A DNA stretch of 64,000 nucleotides, taken from assembly GCF_001652265.1 (NCBI RefSeq), contig NZ_LWBS01000143.1, positions 1 to 64,000 of the forward strand. Direction: 5' to 3'. Shown piece after piece: positions 9,121 through 17,657 of this stretch. Each line of letters starts with the position of its first letter. The first letter of the stretch is position 1. Under the pieces are notes generated by a model. It ran no database searches. It was not told the DNA's origin and saw only the letters and a program-made list of their open reading frames with translations. The stretch comes from Rhizobium leguminosarum (lineage in GTDB: Bacteria > Pseudomonadota > Alphaproteobacteria > Rhizobiales > Rhizobiaceae). Both the position numbers and the translations under genes were made by a program.

Positions 9121-10590
9121 ATGGCTGCCGTGCAGGAAACAATCGACCGGGTGCGCCTGATCGATGTGGATCAGTACAAATACGGTTTCGAGACCGTCAT
9201 CGAGATGGACAAGGCGCCGAAAGGCCTGTCCGAGGATATCATCCGCTTTATTTCGGCCAAGAAGCAGGAGCCGGAATGGATGCTGGAATGGCGTCTCGAG
9301 GCCTATCGGCGCTGGCTGACGCTGGAAGAGCCGACCTGGGCGCGCGTCAACTATCCGAAGATCGATTTCAACGACATCTATTATTACGCCGCGCCGAAGA
9401 GCACGCCGGGTCCGAAGTCGCTCGACGATGTCGATCCGGAGCTGCTGAAGGTCTATGAAAAGCTCGGCATCCCGCTGCGTGAGCAGGAGATCCTTGCCGG
9501 CGTCGAGAAGCCGAAGATCGCCGTCGACGCTGTTTTCGACAGCGTCTCGGTCGTCACCACCTTCAAGGCAGAGCTGAAGAGGGCCGGCGTGATCTTCATG
9601 TCGATCTCGGAAGCCATCCGCGAGTATCCGGAACTGGTGAAGAAATACCTCGGTTCCGTCGTTCCGACGAGCGACAATTACTATGCGACGCTCAATTCGG
9701 CGGTCTTTACCGACGGTTCCTTCGTCTTCGTGCCGAAGGGCGTTCGTTGCCCGATGGAGCTATCGACCTATTTCCGCATCAACGAGAAGGGCACCGGCCA
9801 GTTCGAGCGCACGCTGATCATTGCGGAAGAGGGCGCCTACGTCTCCTATCTCGAAGGCTGCACGGCGCCGCAGCGCGATGAAAACCAGCTGCATGCCGCC
9901 GTGGTCGAGCTGGTTGCGCTCGACGATGCCGAGATCAAATATTCGACGGTGCAGAACTGGTATCCCGGCGACAAGAACGGCAAGGGCGGCATTTACAACT
10001 TCGTCACCAAGCGCGGCGATTGCCGCGGCGACCGTTCGAAGATCTCCTGGACGCAGGTCGAAACCGGCTCGGCGATCACCTGGAAATATCCGTCCTGCAT
10101 CCTGCGCGGCGACGACAGCCGCGGCGAGTTCTACTCGATCGCCGTGTCGAACGGCCACCAACAGATCGACAGCGGCACCAAGATGATCCATCTCGGCAAG
10201 AACACGTCGAGCCGCATCGTCTCCAAGGGTATCGCCGCCGGCGTGTCCAACAACACCTATCGCGGCCAGGTCTCGGCTCACCGCAAGGCGTCGAATGCGC
10301 GCAACTTCACTCAGTGCGATTCGCTGCTGATCGGCGACAAGTGCGGCGCCCATACCGTGCCCTACATCGAGGCGAAGAATTCGACGGCGCAGTTCGAGCA
10401 TGAAGCGACGACTTCGAAGATCTCCGAGGATCAGCTGTTCTACTGCCTGCAGCGTGGCATCCCGACCGAAGCGGCGATCGCGCTGATCGTCAACGGCTTC
10501 GTCAAGGAAGTCCTGCAGGAACTGCCGATGGAGTTTGCGGTCGAGGCGCAGAAGCTGATCAGCATCTCGCTTGAAGGCTCGGTCGGTTAA
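9121..10590 (+). CDS. sufB: Fe-S cluster assembly protein SufB
   Basis: SufB is the scaffold subunit of the SufBCD complex on which a cluster is built before transfer to SufA or apoproteins. The 489-residue length is standard. The beta-helix core includes conserved blocks such as [26 protein letters not shown] and [13 protein letters not shown]. The C-terminal segment with [20 protein letters not shown] and [10 protein letters not shown] carries the conserved cysteine and glutamate implicated in cluster building. ATG 9121 has a GGAGA at 9111-9115 and gives the family N-terminus; an in-frame ATG at 9094 is less likely. It is co-transcribed with sufS2 across a 93-bp spacer. Confidence 0.96.
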   Translation: MAAVQETIDRVRLIDVDQYKYGFETVIEMDKAPKGLSEDIIRFISAKKQEPEWMLEWRLEAYRRWLTLEEPTWARVNYPKIDFNDIYYYAAPKSTPGPKSLDDVDPELLKVYEKLGIPLREQEILAGVEKPKIAVDAVFDSVSVVTTFKAELKRAGVIFMSISEAIREYPELVKKYLGSVVPTSDNYYATLNSAVFTDGSFVFVPKGVRCPMELSTYFRINEKGTGQFERTLIIAEEGAYVSYLEGCTAPQRDENQLHAAVVELVALDDAEIKYSTVQNWYPGDKNGKGGIYNFVTKRGDCRGDRSKISWTQVETGSAITWKYPSCILRGDDSRGEFYSIAVSNGHQQIDSGTKMIHLGKNTSSRIVSKGIAAGVSNNTYRGQVSAHRKASNARNFTQCDSLLIGDKCGAHTVPYIEAKNSTAQFEHEATTSKISEDQLFYCLQRGIPTEAAIALIVNGFVKEVLQELPMEFAVEAQKLISISLEGSVG

Positions 10591-10601
10591 ACACGGTCTC
10601 C

Positions 10602-10630
10602 GTCATTCTCGGGCTTGTCCCGAGGATGAC
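10602..10630. repeat. Palindromic intergenic repeat (CTCGGG..CCCGAG type)
   Basis: GTCATTCTCGGG and CCCGAGGATGAC pair over 12 bp with one G-U mismatch and a 5-nt loop (CTTGT). This hairpin type is scattered through alphaproteobacterial intergenic regions. Here it sits inside the suf operon, directly after sufB. Confidence 0.65.
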
Positions 10631-10653
10631 AGGCGCAACAACTGAGGGCTGAG

Positions 10654-10878
10654 ATGACCGAAATGACCAAGGAGCTCGTTGTTGCTCGCCTAGCAAATAT
10701 GCGCGGGGAGATATTGTCGAAGATACAGCCCCGCGAGCAAAGAGACGAGACAGAAACGCCGCCGGAGCAGCCTTACGTGTTTCTCCGGCAGCGCATGGAA
10801 AAACCGGGAGAGGTTATTCTGTCTGTCGGAGAATTTATTGAATGTCTTCAGGATGTAGCAGACGCGGTTTCGCTGTGA
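10654..10878 (+). CDS. Small hypothetical protein inside the suf operon
   Basis: This is a 74-residue, charged, soluble protein with no signal peptide, membrane segment or cysteine pair. Only one Cys is present, in FIECLQDVADAV. I do not recognise the family. It is predicted from an ATG preceded by GAGGGCTGAG at good spacing, and it lies in the 383-bp gap between sufB and sufC on the same strand. The open frame could be real and specific to some strains, or a chance frame created when DNA was inserted between sufB and sufC. If expressed, it would follow suf regulation. Confidence 0.4.
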   Translation: MTEMTKELVVARLANMRGEILSKIQPREQRDETETPPEQPYVFLRQRMEKPGEVILSVGEFIECLQDVADAVSL

Positions 10879-10973
10879 TCTGTTTTTGGCGATAGCGCCA
10901 AGCATCATGTCGACGCCCTTAGAAATTACGCGAGGCTCTGATGAGCTACGCAGAGAAAACCCAGGAACCAAAG

Positions 10974-11729
10974 ATGCTTGAAATCAGAAACCTCCATGCC
11001 CGCATCGCCGAAGACGGCACCGAGATCATCCGTGGCCTGAACCTGATGGTGAAGGCCGGCGAAGTTGCCGCTATCATGGGGCCTAACGGCTCCGGCAAGT
11101 CGACGCTCTCCTATGTGCTGTCCGGCCGCAGCGATTACGAAGTTACCGAGGGTGATATTCTCTATAATGGCGAGAGCATTCTCGATCTCGATCCAGCCGA
11201 GCGCGCCGCCAAGGGCATCTTCCTCGCCTTCCAGTATCCGGTCGAAATTCCGGGCGTTGCCACCATGCAGTTCCTGAAGGTCGCGATGAACGAGCAGCGC
11301 AAGGCACGCGGCGAGGACGAGCTGACGACGCCGGATTTCATGCGCCGCGTCAAGGATGCCGCCGGCAAGCTGCAGATCAATACCGAGATGCTGAAGCGGC
11401 CGCTGAATGTCGGCTTCTCCGGCGGCGAGAAGAAGCGCGCCGAGATTCTGCAGATGGCGCTGCTCGAACCGAAGCTCTGCGTGCTCGACGAAACCGATTC
11501 CGGCCTCGATATCGACGCGCTGAAGATCGTCGCCGACGGCGTCAACGCGCTGCGTTCACCGGACCGCGCCGTCGTCGTCATCACCCATTACCAGCGCCTG
11601 CTCGACTATATCGTGCCGGATACCGTCCATGTGCTCTACAAGGGCCAGGTGATCAAGTCGGGCGACAAGACGCTGGCGCATGAGCTTGAGGCCAACGGCT
11701 ATGCCGACATCATCGGCGCGGCAGCCTGA
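10974..11729 (+). CDS. sufC: SufC ATPase of the SufBCD complex
   Basis: SufC is the ABC-type ATPase that drives conformational change in SufBCD during cluster assembly; it is cytoplasmic and not a transporter. The 251-residue protein has Walker A GPNGSGKST at about 36-44, the signature FSGGEKKRAE near 146, and Walker B LCVLDETDSGLD, followed by the H-loop THYQR. ATG 10974 matches the family N-terminus MLEIRNLHARI and has AGGA upstream. An in-frame ATG at 10941 with a good GAGG would add eleven residues and cannot be excluded. Confidence 0.95.
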   Translation: MLEIRNLHARIAEDGTEIIRGLNLMVKAGEVAAIMGPNGSGKSTLSYVLSGRSDYEVTEGDILYNGESILDLDPAERAAKGIFLAFQYPVEIPGVATMQFLKVAMNEQRKARGEDELTTPDFMRRVKDAAGKLQINTEMLKRPLNVGFSGGEKKRAEILQMALLEPKLCVLDETDSGLDIDALKIVADGVNALRSPDRAVVVITHYQRLLDYIVPDTVHVLYKGQVIKSGDKTLAHELEANGYADIIGAAA

Positions 11730-11754
11730 GTTTCGGGCGGAAAGGACGACGTCC

Positions 11755-13029
11755 ATGAACATGCAGACGACAAGCCGCCTGACCGCGGCCGAGGCGGCGC
11801 TGATCGAGGCCTTTAACCAGCAGATCGGTGAGCTGCCGGGCAATGGCGCGGTAACAGCACTGCGGGACCGGCTTCTCGACGATCTGAAGAGGGCCGGCCT
11901 GCCGACGCGCCGGATCGAGGCTTGGCACTATACCGACCTCAAGAATCTTTTGCGCACTGTCCCGTCGCAGGCGGGTGATGCCGGCTCGGACGCTTTGGAG
12001 CCGCTCGTTGCTGATGCCACGGTGCTGGCGGTGATCCAGGGCCATTCCAACCAGAAGGCTGCCGCTGACGGTCTTGGCGTTTCGCCCTATTCCGAACGTC
12101 TGCTCGACGGCTCCGCCGCGGACGGCCTGGATGCGCTCGGCAGCGACGACGCGGTCGGCCGCATCAATGGCAGCTTCGTGCGCGACGGCTATGTCATCGA
12201 CGTGCCTGCTGAGACCGAGCTTGAAAACCCGCTCGAAATCCAGTTCATCCATGCTGGCGGGCAGACGCATACGCGTCTTCCCGTTTCCTTCGGCGCCAAC
12301 GTCAAGGCGACCGTCATCGAGCGTCACCTTGCGGTATCAGGTGATGCAGCCCTTGTGTCCCACGTCAGCGACATCACGGTCGGCGAAGGCACGGAACTGA
12401 CCTGGATCATCCTGCAGCAGCAGGGAGCCGACGATACTCATCTCGGCCAGATCCGCATCGATCTCGGCGCTGATGCCAAGCTTCGGCTTTTCGTCATCAA
12501 TGCCGGCGGCAAGCTGGTGCGCCAGGAGCTCAACATCAAGGTGACGGGCGAAGGCGCCGATCTGACGCTGCGCGGCATCAATCTGCTCGGCGGCGACACG
12601 CATACCGACGTGACGATGGCGCTCGGCCATGACGTGCCGAATACCGGCTCGACCGAAGTGATCCGCAACGTCGTCTTCGACCGCGCCAAAGGTGTGTTCC
12701 AGGGCATGATCCGGGTCGCGCCCGATGCGCAGAAGACCGATGCCAAGATGGCCTGCAACACGCTGTTGATGTCCGACGATGCCGAATTCTCGGTCAAGCC
12801 CGAGCTCGAAATCTTCGCCGACGACGTGCAGTGCGGCCACGGCGCCACGGTGACCGATATCGACGCCAACCATCTCTTTTACATGATGGCGCGCGGCATT
12901 CCGGAGAACAAGGCGCGGGCGATGCTCGTCAACGCCTTCGTCGCCGAGATCGTCGAGGAACTGGAAGACGAAGCCCTGGTCGAGGCGCTGGAAGGCGTGA
13001 TTTCGGCCTGGCTCGAAAAGCACGCCTGA
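11755..13029 (+). CDS. sufD: Fe-S cluster assembly protein SufD
   Basis: SufD partners SufB in the SufBC2D scaffold and is linked to iron entry and FADH2-dependent steps. The 424-residue protein has the SufB/D beta-helix with the C-terminal blocks CNTLLMSDDAEFSVKPELEI and CGHGATVTDIDANHLFYM, including the conserved histidine expected near the SufB-SufD interface. The N-terminal helical part contains the family sequence RRIEAWHYTDLKNLL. ATG 11755 is preferred; the open frame reads upstream through the end of sufC in another phase. It lies 25 bp after sufC, consistent with one transcript. Confidence 0.94.
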   Translation: MNMQTTSRLTAAEAALIEAFNQQIGELPGNGAVTALRDRLLDDLKRAGLPTRRIEAWHYTDLKNLLRTVPSQAGDAGSDALEPLVADATVLAVIQGHSNQKAAADGLGVSPYSERLLDGSAADGLDALGSDDAVGRINGSFVRDGYVIDVPAETELENPLEIQFIHAGGQTHTRLPVSFGANVKATVIERHLAVSGDAALVSHVSDITVGEGTELTWIILQQQGADDTHLGQIRIDLGADAKLRLFVINAGGKLVRQELNIKVTGEGADLTLRGINLLGGDTHTDVTMALGHDVPNTGSTEVIRNVVFDRAKGVFQGMIRVAPDAQKTDAKMACNTLLMSDDAEFSVKPELEIFADDVQCGHGATVTDIDANHLFYMMARGIPENKARAMLVNAFVAEIVEELEDEALVEALEGVISAWLEKHA

Positions 13030-13041
13030 TCGGATATATCA

Positions 13042-14283
13042 ATGGACAAGATAGTGCCGGCCAAGCCATACGACGTCGAAGCCATCCGTCGGGATTTTCC
13101 GATCCTGGCGGAGAAGGTGCACGGCAAGCCGCTGGTCTATCTCGACAACGGCGCATCGGCACAGAAGCCGCAGGTGGTGATCGACGCCATCTCGCATGCC
13201 TATTCGCATGAATACGCCAATGTGCATCGCGGCCTGCACTATCTCTCGAATGCGGCCACGGACGCATATGAGGCAGCGCGCGAGAAGGTGCGCCGTTTCC
13301 TCAACGCCCCCTCTGTCAACGACATTGTCTTCACCAAGAATTCGACGGAAGCGATCAACACCGTCGCTTATGGCTGGGGCATGCCGAAGATCGGCGAAGG
13401 CGACGAGATCGTCCTGACGATCATGGAGCACCATTCCAACATCGTGCCCTGGCACTTCATCCGCGAGCGGCAAGGCGCCAAGCTCGTCTGGGTGCCCGTG
13501 GATGACGAAGGCGCCTTCCATATCGAAGATTTCGAGAAAAGCCTGACGGAGCGCACCAAGCTCGTCGCCATCACCCATATGTCGAATGCGCTCGGCACGA
13601 TCGTTCCCGTCAAGGAAGTCTGCCGGATCGCGCACGAACGCGGCATCCCGGTGCTGATCGACGGCAGCCAGGGCGCCGTGCATCTACCTGTCGACGTGCA
13701 GGATATCGATTGCGATTGGTACGTCATGACCGGTCACAAGCTCTACGGCCCGTCCGGCATCGGCGTGCTCTACGGCAAGAAGCAGCGGCTTTTCGAGATG
13801 CGGCCGTTCCAGGGCGGCGGCGAGATGATCTTCGAGGTCGCCGAGGATATGGTCACTTATAACGACCCGCCGCATCGCTTCGAGGCCGGCACGCCGCCGA
13901 TCGTGCAGGCGATCGGGCTCGGTTATGCGCTCGACTACATGGAGAAGGTTGGCCGCGAGGCGATCGCCCGCCATGAGGCCGATCTTGCCGCCTATGCGGT
14001 CGAGCGGCTGAAATCCGTCAATTCGCTGCGTGTCTTTGGTACGGCGCCCGACAAGGGAAGCATCTTTTCCTTCGAGCTTGCCGGCATCCATGCCCATGAC
14101 GTCTCGATGGTGATCGACCGGCAGGGTGTTGCGGTCAGGGCCGGCACGCATTGCGCCATGCCGCTCTTGAAACGCTTCGGCGTCACCTCCACATGCCGTG
14201 CATCCTTCGGCATGTACAATACCCGCGCCGAGGTCGATGTCCTGGCCGATGCGCTTGATTATGCGCGTAAGTTCTTTGCTTGA
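13042..14283 (+). CDS. sufS1: Cysteine desulfurase SufS (group II)
   Basis: This 413-residue PLP enzyme produces persulfide sulfur for SufBCD. It is the SufS/CsdA type, starting YDVEAIRRDFPIL and with YLDNGASAQKP near residue 35. The PLP lysine is in TGHKLYGP at about residue 233, and the catalytic cysteine in AGTHCAMPLL at about 371. It differs clearly from the IscS-like desulfurase at the head of the operon. The start is 12 bp after the sufD stop. No sufE or sufU gene is present in the window, so the sulfur acceptor must be encoded elsewhere. Confidence 0.95.
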   Translation: MDKIVPAKPYDVEAIRRDFPILAEKVHGKPLVYLDNGASAQKPQVVIDAISHAYSHEYANVHRGLHYLSNAATDAYEAAREKVRRFLNAPSVNDIVFTKNSTEAINTVAYGWGMPKIGEGDEIVLTIMEHHSNIVPWHFIRERQGAKLVWVPVDDEGAFHIEDFEKSLTERTKLVAITHMSNALGTIVPVKEVCRIAHERGIPVLIDGSQGAVHLPVDVQDIDCDWYVMTGHKLYGPSGIGVLYGKKQRLFEMRPFQGGGEMIFEVAEDMVTYNDPPHRFEAGTPPIVQAIGLGYALDYMEKVGREAIARHEADLAAYAVERLKSVNSLRVFGTAPDKGSIFSFELAGIHAHDVSMVIDRQGVAVRAGTHCAMPLLKRFGVTSTCRASFGMYNTRAEVDVLADALDYARKFFA

Positions 14284-14295
14284 GGAGTGTCCGTG

Positions 14296-14676
14296 ATGAG
14301 CCTGGACGAAAGCGAACAGAAGATCGACGTGCGCGAAGGCATCGTGCATTCGAGCATTCCGGCCGATGAGCTGGCGCGGCTGAGCGACGACGTCATCAGC
14401 GCGCTGAAGACCGTCTACGATCCGGAAATTCCAGCCGACATCTTCGAGCTCGGTTTGATCTACAAGATCGACATCGAAGACGACCGGATGGTGAAGATCA
14501 TGATGACGCTGACCGCACCCGGCTGCCCGGTTGCCGGCGAGATGCCCGGCTGGGTCGAAAACGCCGTCGGCGCCGTCGAAGGCGTGTCAGGCGTCGAGGT
14601 GGCCATGACCTTCGATCCGCCGTGGACGCCGGACCGCATGTCCGAAGAGGCGCAGGTCGCCGTCGGCTGGTACTGA
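14296..14676 (+). CDS. sufT: SufT/DUF59 (MIP18-family) Fe-S maturation factor
   Basis: This 126-residue MIP18-family protein (called SufX in some rhizobial operons) has DPEIPADIFELGLIY around residues 43-57 and the conserved cysteine motif TAPGCPVAGEMP around 75-86. SufT proteins help maturation of Fe-S proteins, especially under high iron demand. Upstream in-frame GTG codons at 14287 and 14293 exist. ATG 14296 is chosen because a GAGGAG ends 8 bp before it. The spacing of 12 bp from sufS1 places it in the operon. Confidence 0.9.
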   Translation: MSLDESEQKIDVREGIVHSSIPADELARLSDDVISALKTVYDPEIPADIFELGLIYKIDIEDDRMVKIMMTLTAPGCPVAGEMPGWVENAVGAVEGVSGVEVAMTFDPPWTPDRMSEEAQVAVGWY

Positions 14677-14769
14677 TATCCCGCGGTATTGATCCGTTTA
14701 CGAACGGGTACTACATTTGAGTCACGATGCGCCGGATCTTGACCCCGGTTGCGGAAGGAGAATGAGCCG

Positions 14770-15162
14770 ATGGGCTTTGCAATCATGAGCATGACGGACG
14801 GTGCCGCGGCCCGCGTCAAGGCGATCGTCGAAAACTCAGGGCCGGAGGCCAAAGGCATTCGCGTCGGCATCAAGAAGGGCGGCTGCGCCGGGATGGAATA
14901 TACCATCGATCTGGTGACCGAGCCCAATGCCAAGGACGACCTGGTCGAGCGCGATGGTGCCAAAGTCTGGGTCGAGCCATCGGCAGCTCTTTATCTGCTC
15001 GGCACCGAAATGGGTTTCGAAACGACGACGCTCCGCTCCGGCTTCACCTTCACCAATCCGAACCAGACATCGGCCTGCGGCTGCGGCGAATCCGTCGAGC
15101 TGAAGCCCGCCGATCTCGCGGCTCTTGCAGCCCAGCGCCAGAGCGAGCCGGCGCATTCCTGA
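14770..15162 (+). CDS. sufA: A-type Fe-S carrier protein SufA
   Basis: This 130-residue A-type carrier moves clusters from SufBCD to target proteins. It has the three conserved cysteines: Cys39 in GGCAGMEY, and Cys103 and Cys105 in ACGCGES. The ATG at 14770 follows a strong GGAAGGAG. It is the last gene of the operon, 93 bp after sufT, and I see no strong T-run terminator after it. A convergent secreted-protein gene follows. Confidence 0.94.
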   Translation: MGFAIMSMTDGAAARVKAIVENSGPEAKGIRVGIKKGGCAGMEYTIDLVTEPNAKDDLVERDGAKVWVEPSAALYLLGTEMGFETTTLRSGFTFTNPNQTSACGCGESVELKPADLAALAAQRQSEPAHS

Positions 15163-15202
15163 TAAGATCTGGTTACCCTCTTCGGGGCCGTGTCGGTGTC
15201 TT

Positions 15203-15823
15203 TTATGGGTGAGCAAAGCGAGGCGCCGCACCGCATGCTCCGTCCTGTTCAGCAGAACCTGTCACAAGAAACGGTGGTGCGCGTTGCGTCTCGATCTCTA
15301 GGTACGAGACAACACGGCAGCCGTGAGGGTTGTTGCCGGCCAGCCGAACACCGAGGTTCGTGGAAAATATAGCATCCGGATTCCACCGCTCGTAGCGTCC
15401 GGTGCTGAGGAGTTCATCTCGTTCGGCGAAAAATGTTGCCCTCAGGTGCTTTTCCTCGGCTGTCGAGATCGGCTTTGCTCCCTGAACGATTTCGAGTTTG
15501 CACGAACGTCTTGATTTACCATCCTGGGGTGGATACTCGGCTTCCACGACCACGAAACGAGATTCAGGAACCTCCCAGCGCTGTTCTGTCACCTTGTATC
15601 CAAGTAAAAGTGGAAAGGGCACCCTGGGATCCGTCACCGGGGCTACCGTCTTAACGTCGCGCCCAAGGTCGCGTAGTCCTGTTGCATCAAAGTCTTTGCC
15701 CGTCTCTACGGCAATTCGACACCGTGTGAACAGATTACGCCAAACGCTGGAAAGGTCTTCGCTAGCGCCGGCACTGGTTATCAGAGCTAAATTCAAAAGA
15801 ACTGACAAGGTAATGCGGCGCAA
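15203..15823 (-). CDS. Hypothetical exported protein
   Basis: This 206-residue protein starts with a likely Sec signal peptide (MRRITLSVLLNLALITSAGASE, cleavage near residue 20). It has no further hydrophobic segment, so it is probably periplasmic. I recognise no family. The mature part contains three scattered cysteines (in TRCRIAVE, SCKLEIV and HGCRVVS) and a late CGA, which could form disulfides. The codon pattern is less GC-rich at third positions than in the suf genes, hinting at a recently acquired or fast-evolving gene. It converges with sufA and is monocistronic. Confidence 0.6.
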   Translation of the reverse strand: MRRITLSVLLNLALITSAGASEDLSSVWRNLFTRCRIAVETGKDFDATGLRDLGRDVKTVAPVTDPRVPFPLLLGYKVTEQRWEVPESRFVVVEAEYPPQDGKSRRSCKLEIVQGAKPISTAEEKHLRATFFAERDELLSTGRYERWNPDAIFSTNLGVRLAGNNPHGCRVVSYLEIETQRAPPFLVTGSAEQDGACGAAPRFAHP

Positions 15824-15974
15824 GCGGAATTCCCTCCCTGAGGGATATATGAGCCCCTGATCGGAGCAATTATTCTAGGCTGCTGATTTCGTAACGGCCA
15901 AGGCCAGTACGTGGATCGGCACAAGTGTGATGTAAAACAGTATTATAACAGCGCCACGACTTTGAGGATCGTGC

Positions 15975-16280
15975 TCAGTCGCGCTTGATGCTCATCAGCA
16001 TTTCCCACATGTCGACGCCAGTCTCGAAGACAACGGCGTTTGCCTTATAGCTCTGTTCGGCTTCAATCAGGTCGGTCAGTTCGGTGGCCGGATCGACATC
16101 TGACGCGGTCGGGTTGATGACGGCCTGGACGCCGCCTGACACAACGGAGGTGAGGCTGGTGTTTAGCCTGGCATAGCCCGGCGTGCTGCTGTTGGCGATG
16201 TTGTTGGCAATTGCGCCGACACGCGTCGTCTGTGCTCGCATCCCCGAAAGAGCAGTGCTCGTAATGCCCGATATGCTCAT
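15975..16280 (-). CDS. Short flagellar basal-body rod-like protein (FlgC/FlgB family), orphan
   Basis: The 101-residue product begins SISGITSTALSGMRAQ and continues with RVGAIANNIANSSTPGYAR, the N-terminal signature of bacterial rod and hook proteins. It ends with the C-terminal helix pattern EAEQSYKANAVVFETGVDM. These terminal helices form the D0 coiled-coil of the flagellar rod. The middle domain is nearly absent, since FlgC is usually near 135 residues. No other flagellar gene is nearby. It may be a divergent rod-like protein unrelated to motility, or a relic. The start at 16280 (MSISGI) is chosen over an upstream in-frame ATG. Confidence 0.75.
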   Translation of the reverse strand: MSISGITSTALSGMRAQTTRVGAIANNIANSSTPGYARLNTSLTSVVSGGVQAVINPTASDVDPATELTDLIEAEQSYKANAVVFETGVDMWEMLMSIKRD

Positions 16281-16447
16281 CAGCCGTTTCCCCAGAACTG
16301 GATGAAATTCTTGTACATGCAAGGGCTTAGAGAATGCTGAAGGCGTTGCGTTAGCAAAGACCTATAGCTGAGCGCGTCTTTGCCATCCATCTGTTCCGGA
16401 TCGGCACGGAAGGATATTGGAGGGACGCAGAACCATGGACAGCGTCG

Positions 16448-17494
16448 CTATCTCGACGCCACCCAGTCATGCCAATCGTTTTCGTTGCCGTTGAACACGT
16501 TGAGGTCGATCTTGCCGTCAACGCCTTCGGAAAGGCCGGAGCCGGAATACTGCCAGAACAGCCACTTGCGGCCGGGGTAGACCTTGGAGGGATGAGCGGC
16601 CACCGAGCGCAGCCAGAAGGGATAGTCGAGCAGTTGCCCCTTCAGATTGTCGCGGTAGAAGTCCGGCGCCGTGTAGATGATCGGGCGTTGGCCGTAATAG
16701 CGCTCCAGCTTGTCCATGAAGACTTGCATCTTTTCCCGGACACGTGCGGGAGAGATGCGCCTCTTGCAGCTCGATTCGCCGTTCCATTCGACGTCGATCA
16801 CAGGCGGAAGAGCGTTGGCTTCTCTTGGCACGTTGCGGATGAACCAGTCGGCCTGCTCACCGGCTGTCCGGCACCAATAGAAGAAGTGATAGGCGCCGTG
16901 TTTCAGGCCGGCTTCCTTGGCCCGGCGCCAGTTCTTCTTGAACATTGGATCAAGATGGTCGCCGCCGTCCGTGGCCTTGATGTAGACGAAATTGGCGCCT
17001 TGCCTCCGCAACGTCTCCCAGTCGATCTCGCCCTGCCAGCGCGAGACATCGACGCCGTGCACGGCAAGCTTTCTCGGCGAGGTGGAGCCGAAGTTGATGG
17101 GCTTGGCATCGCGGAAGCGGTGGCCGTAAATTTGCCCGCGTGTCGGCGATCTCGTGCCGACATCGGGCATTGCATTGCCCGCGGGATTGGCCGGCATCAG
17201 CAGGGCGACCGGCTTCTCCGTCGGCAGCGGCATCCCGACCGGCCTGTCTGCGGGCACGAGCGCCTGTGGCTCGGGAACTTGTCCTGCCCAGCTCAACTCC
17301 TGCTGTGGCGGGCTCGCCTGCAGCGCAACATCGCCCACGGCGGCGGCGGGGATCGGGCCGCTCGGCTGGGCGATGGCATTGGTCGTTTCCGGCGATGGCA
17401 CGTTGCCCAGCACATCTTCGGCGCCAGAACTGGCAGCGCATCCCGACAGGATCAGGGCGGCGAGGAGGATTGCTGGCACTGCCGAGGGACGCAT
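16448..17494 (-). CDS. GH25 lysozyme-like lipoprotein
   Basis: This is a 348-residue lipoprotein with lipobox LILSGC (Cys about 19), a proline-rich low-complexity stretch to about residue 140, and then a glycoside hydrolase family 25 domain. That domain starts at GVDVSRWQGEIDWE and has the catalytic-type DVEWNGESSC block and WLFWQYSGSG near the end. GH25 enzymes cut the MurNAc-GlcNAc bond of peptidoglycan. An N-terminal lipid anchor fits a periplasmic wall-remodelling role. ATG 17494 is chosen because it gives a compact signal peptide. It is a single gene with the gcv operon upstream on the same strand. Confidence 0.88.
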   Translation of the reverse strand: MRPSAVPAILLAALILSGCAASSGAEDVLGNVPSPETTNAIAQPSGPIPAAAVGDVALQASPPQQELSWAGQVPEPQALVPADRPVGMPLPTEKPVALLMPANPAGNAMPDVGTRSPTRGQIYGHRFRDAKPINFGSTSPRKLAVHGVDVSRWQGEIDWETLRRQGANFVYIKATDGGDHLDPMFKKNWRRAKEAGLKHGAYHFFYWCRTAGEQADWFIRNVPREANALPPVIDVEWNGESSCKRRISPARVREKMQVFMDKLERYYGQRPIIYTAPDFYRDNLKGQLLDYPFWLRSVAAHPSKVYPGRKWLFWQYSGSGLSEGVDGKIDLNVFNGNENDWHDWVASR

Positions 17495-17613
17495 AAGAAC
17501 CTGCACGCAAAACAAGGGATCGACGGTGATCCATGTTGATGGAAGCCGCCTTTCTGAATTGCTAACAGAGACTTGCTAAGAAAGGTTAAATTTGATCCTT
17601 CTGCCCCAGAAGC

Positions 17614-17648
17614 GGCAAGCCCCTCCCAACTCGTGGGAAGGGCTTGCC
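17614..17648 (-). terminator. Terminator of the gcvTHP operon
   Basis: A long hairpin, GGCAAGCCC/GGGCTTGCC extended inward by TCCC/GGGA, starts 10 bp after the gcvP stop. No long T-run follows on the minus strand, but the stem is strong. Confidence 0.65.
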
Positions 17649-17657
17649 GAATGGCTG

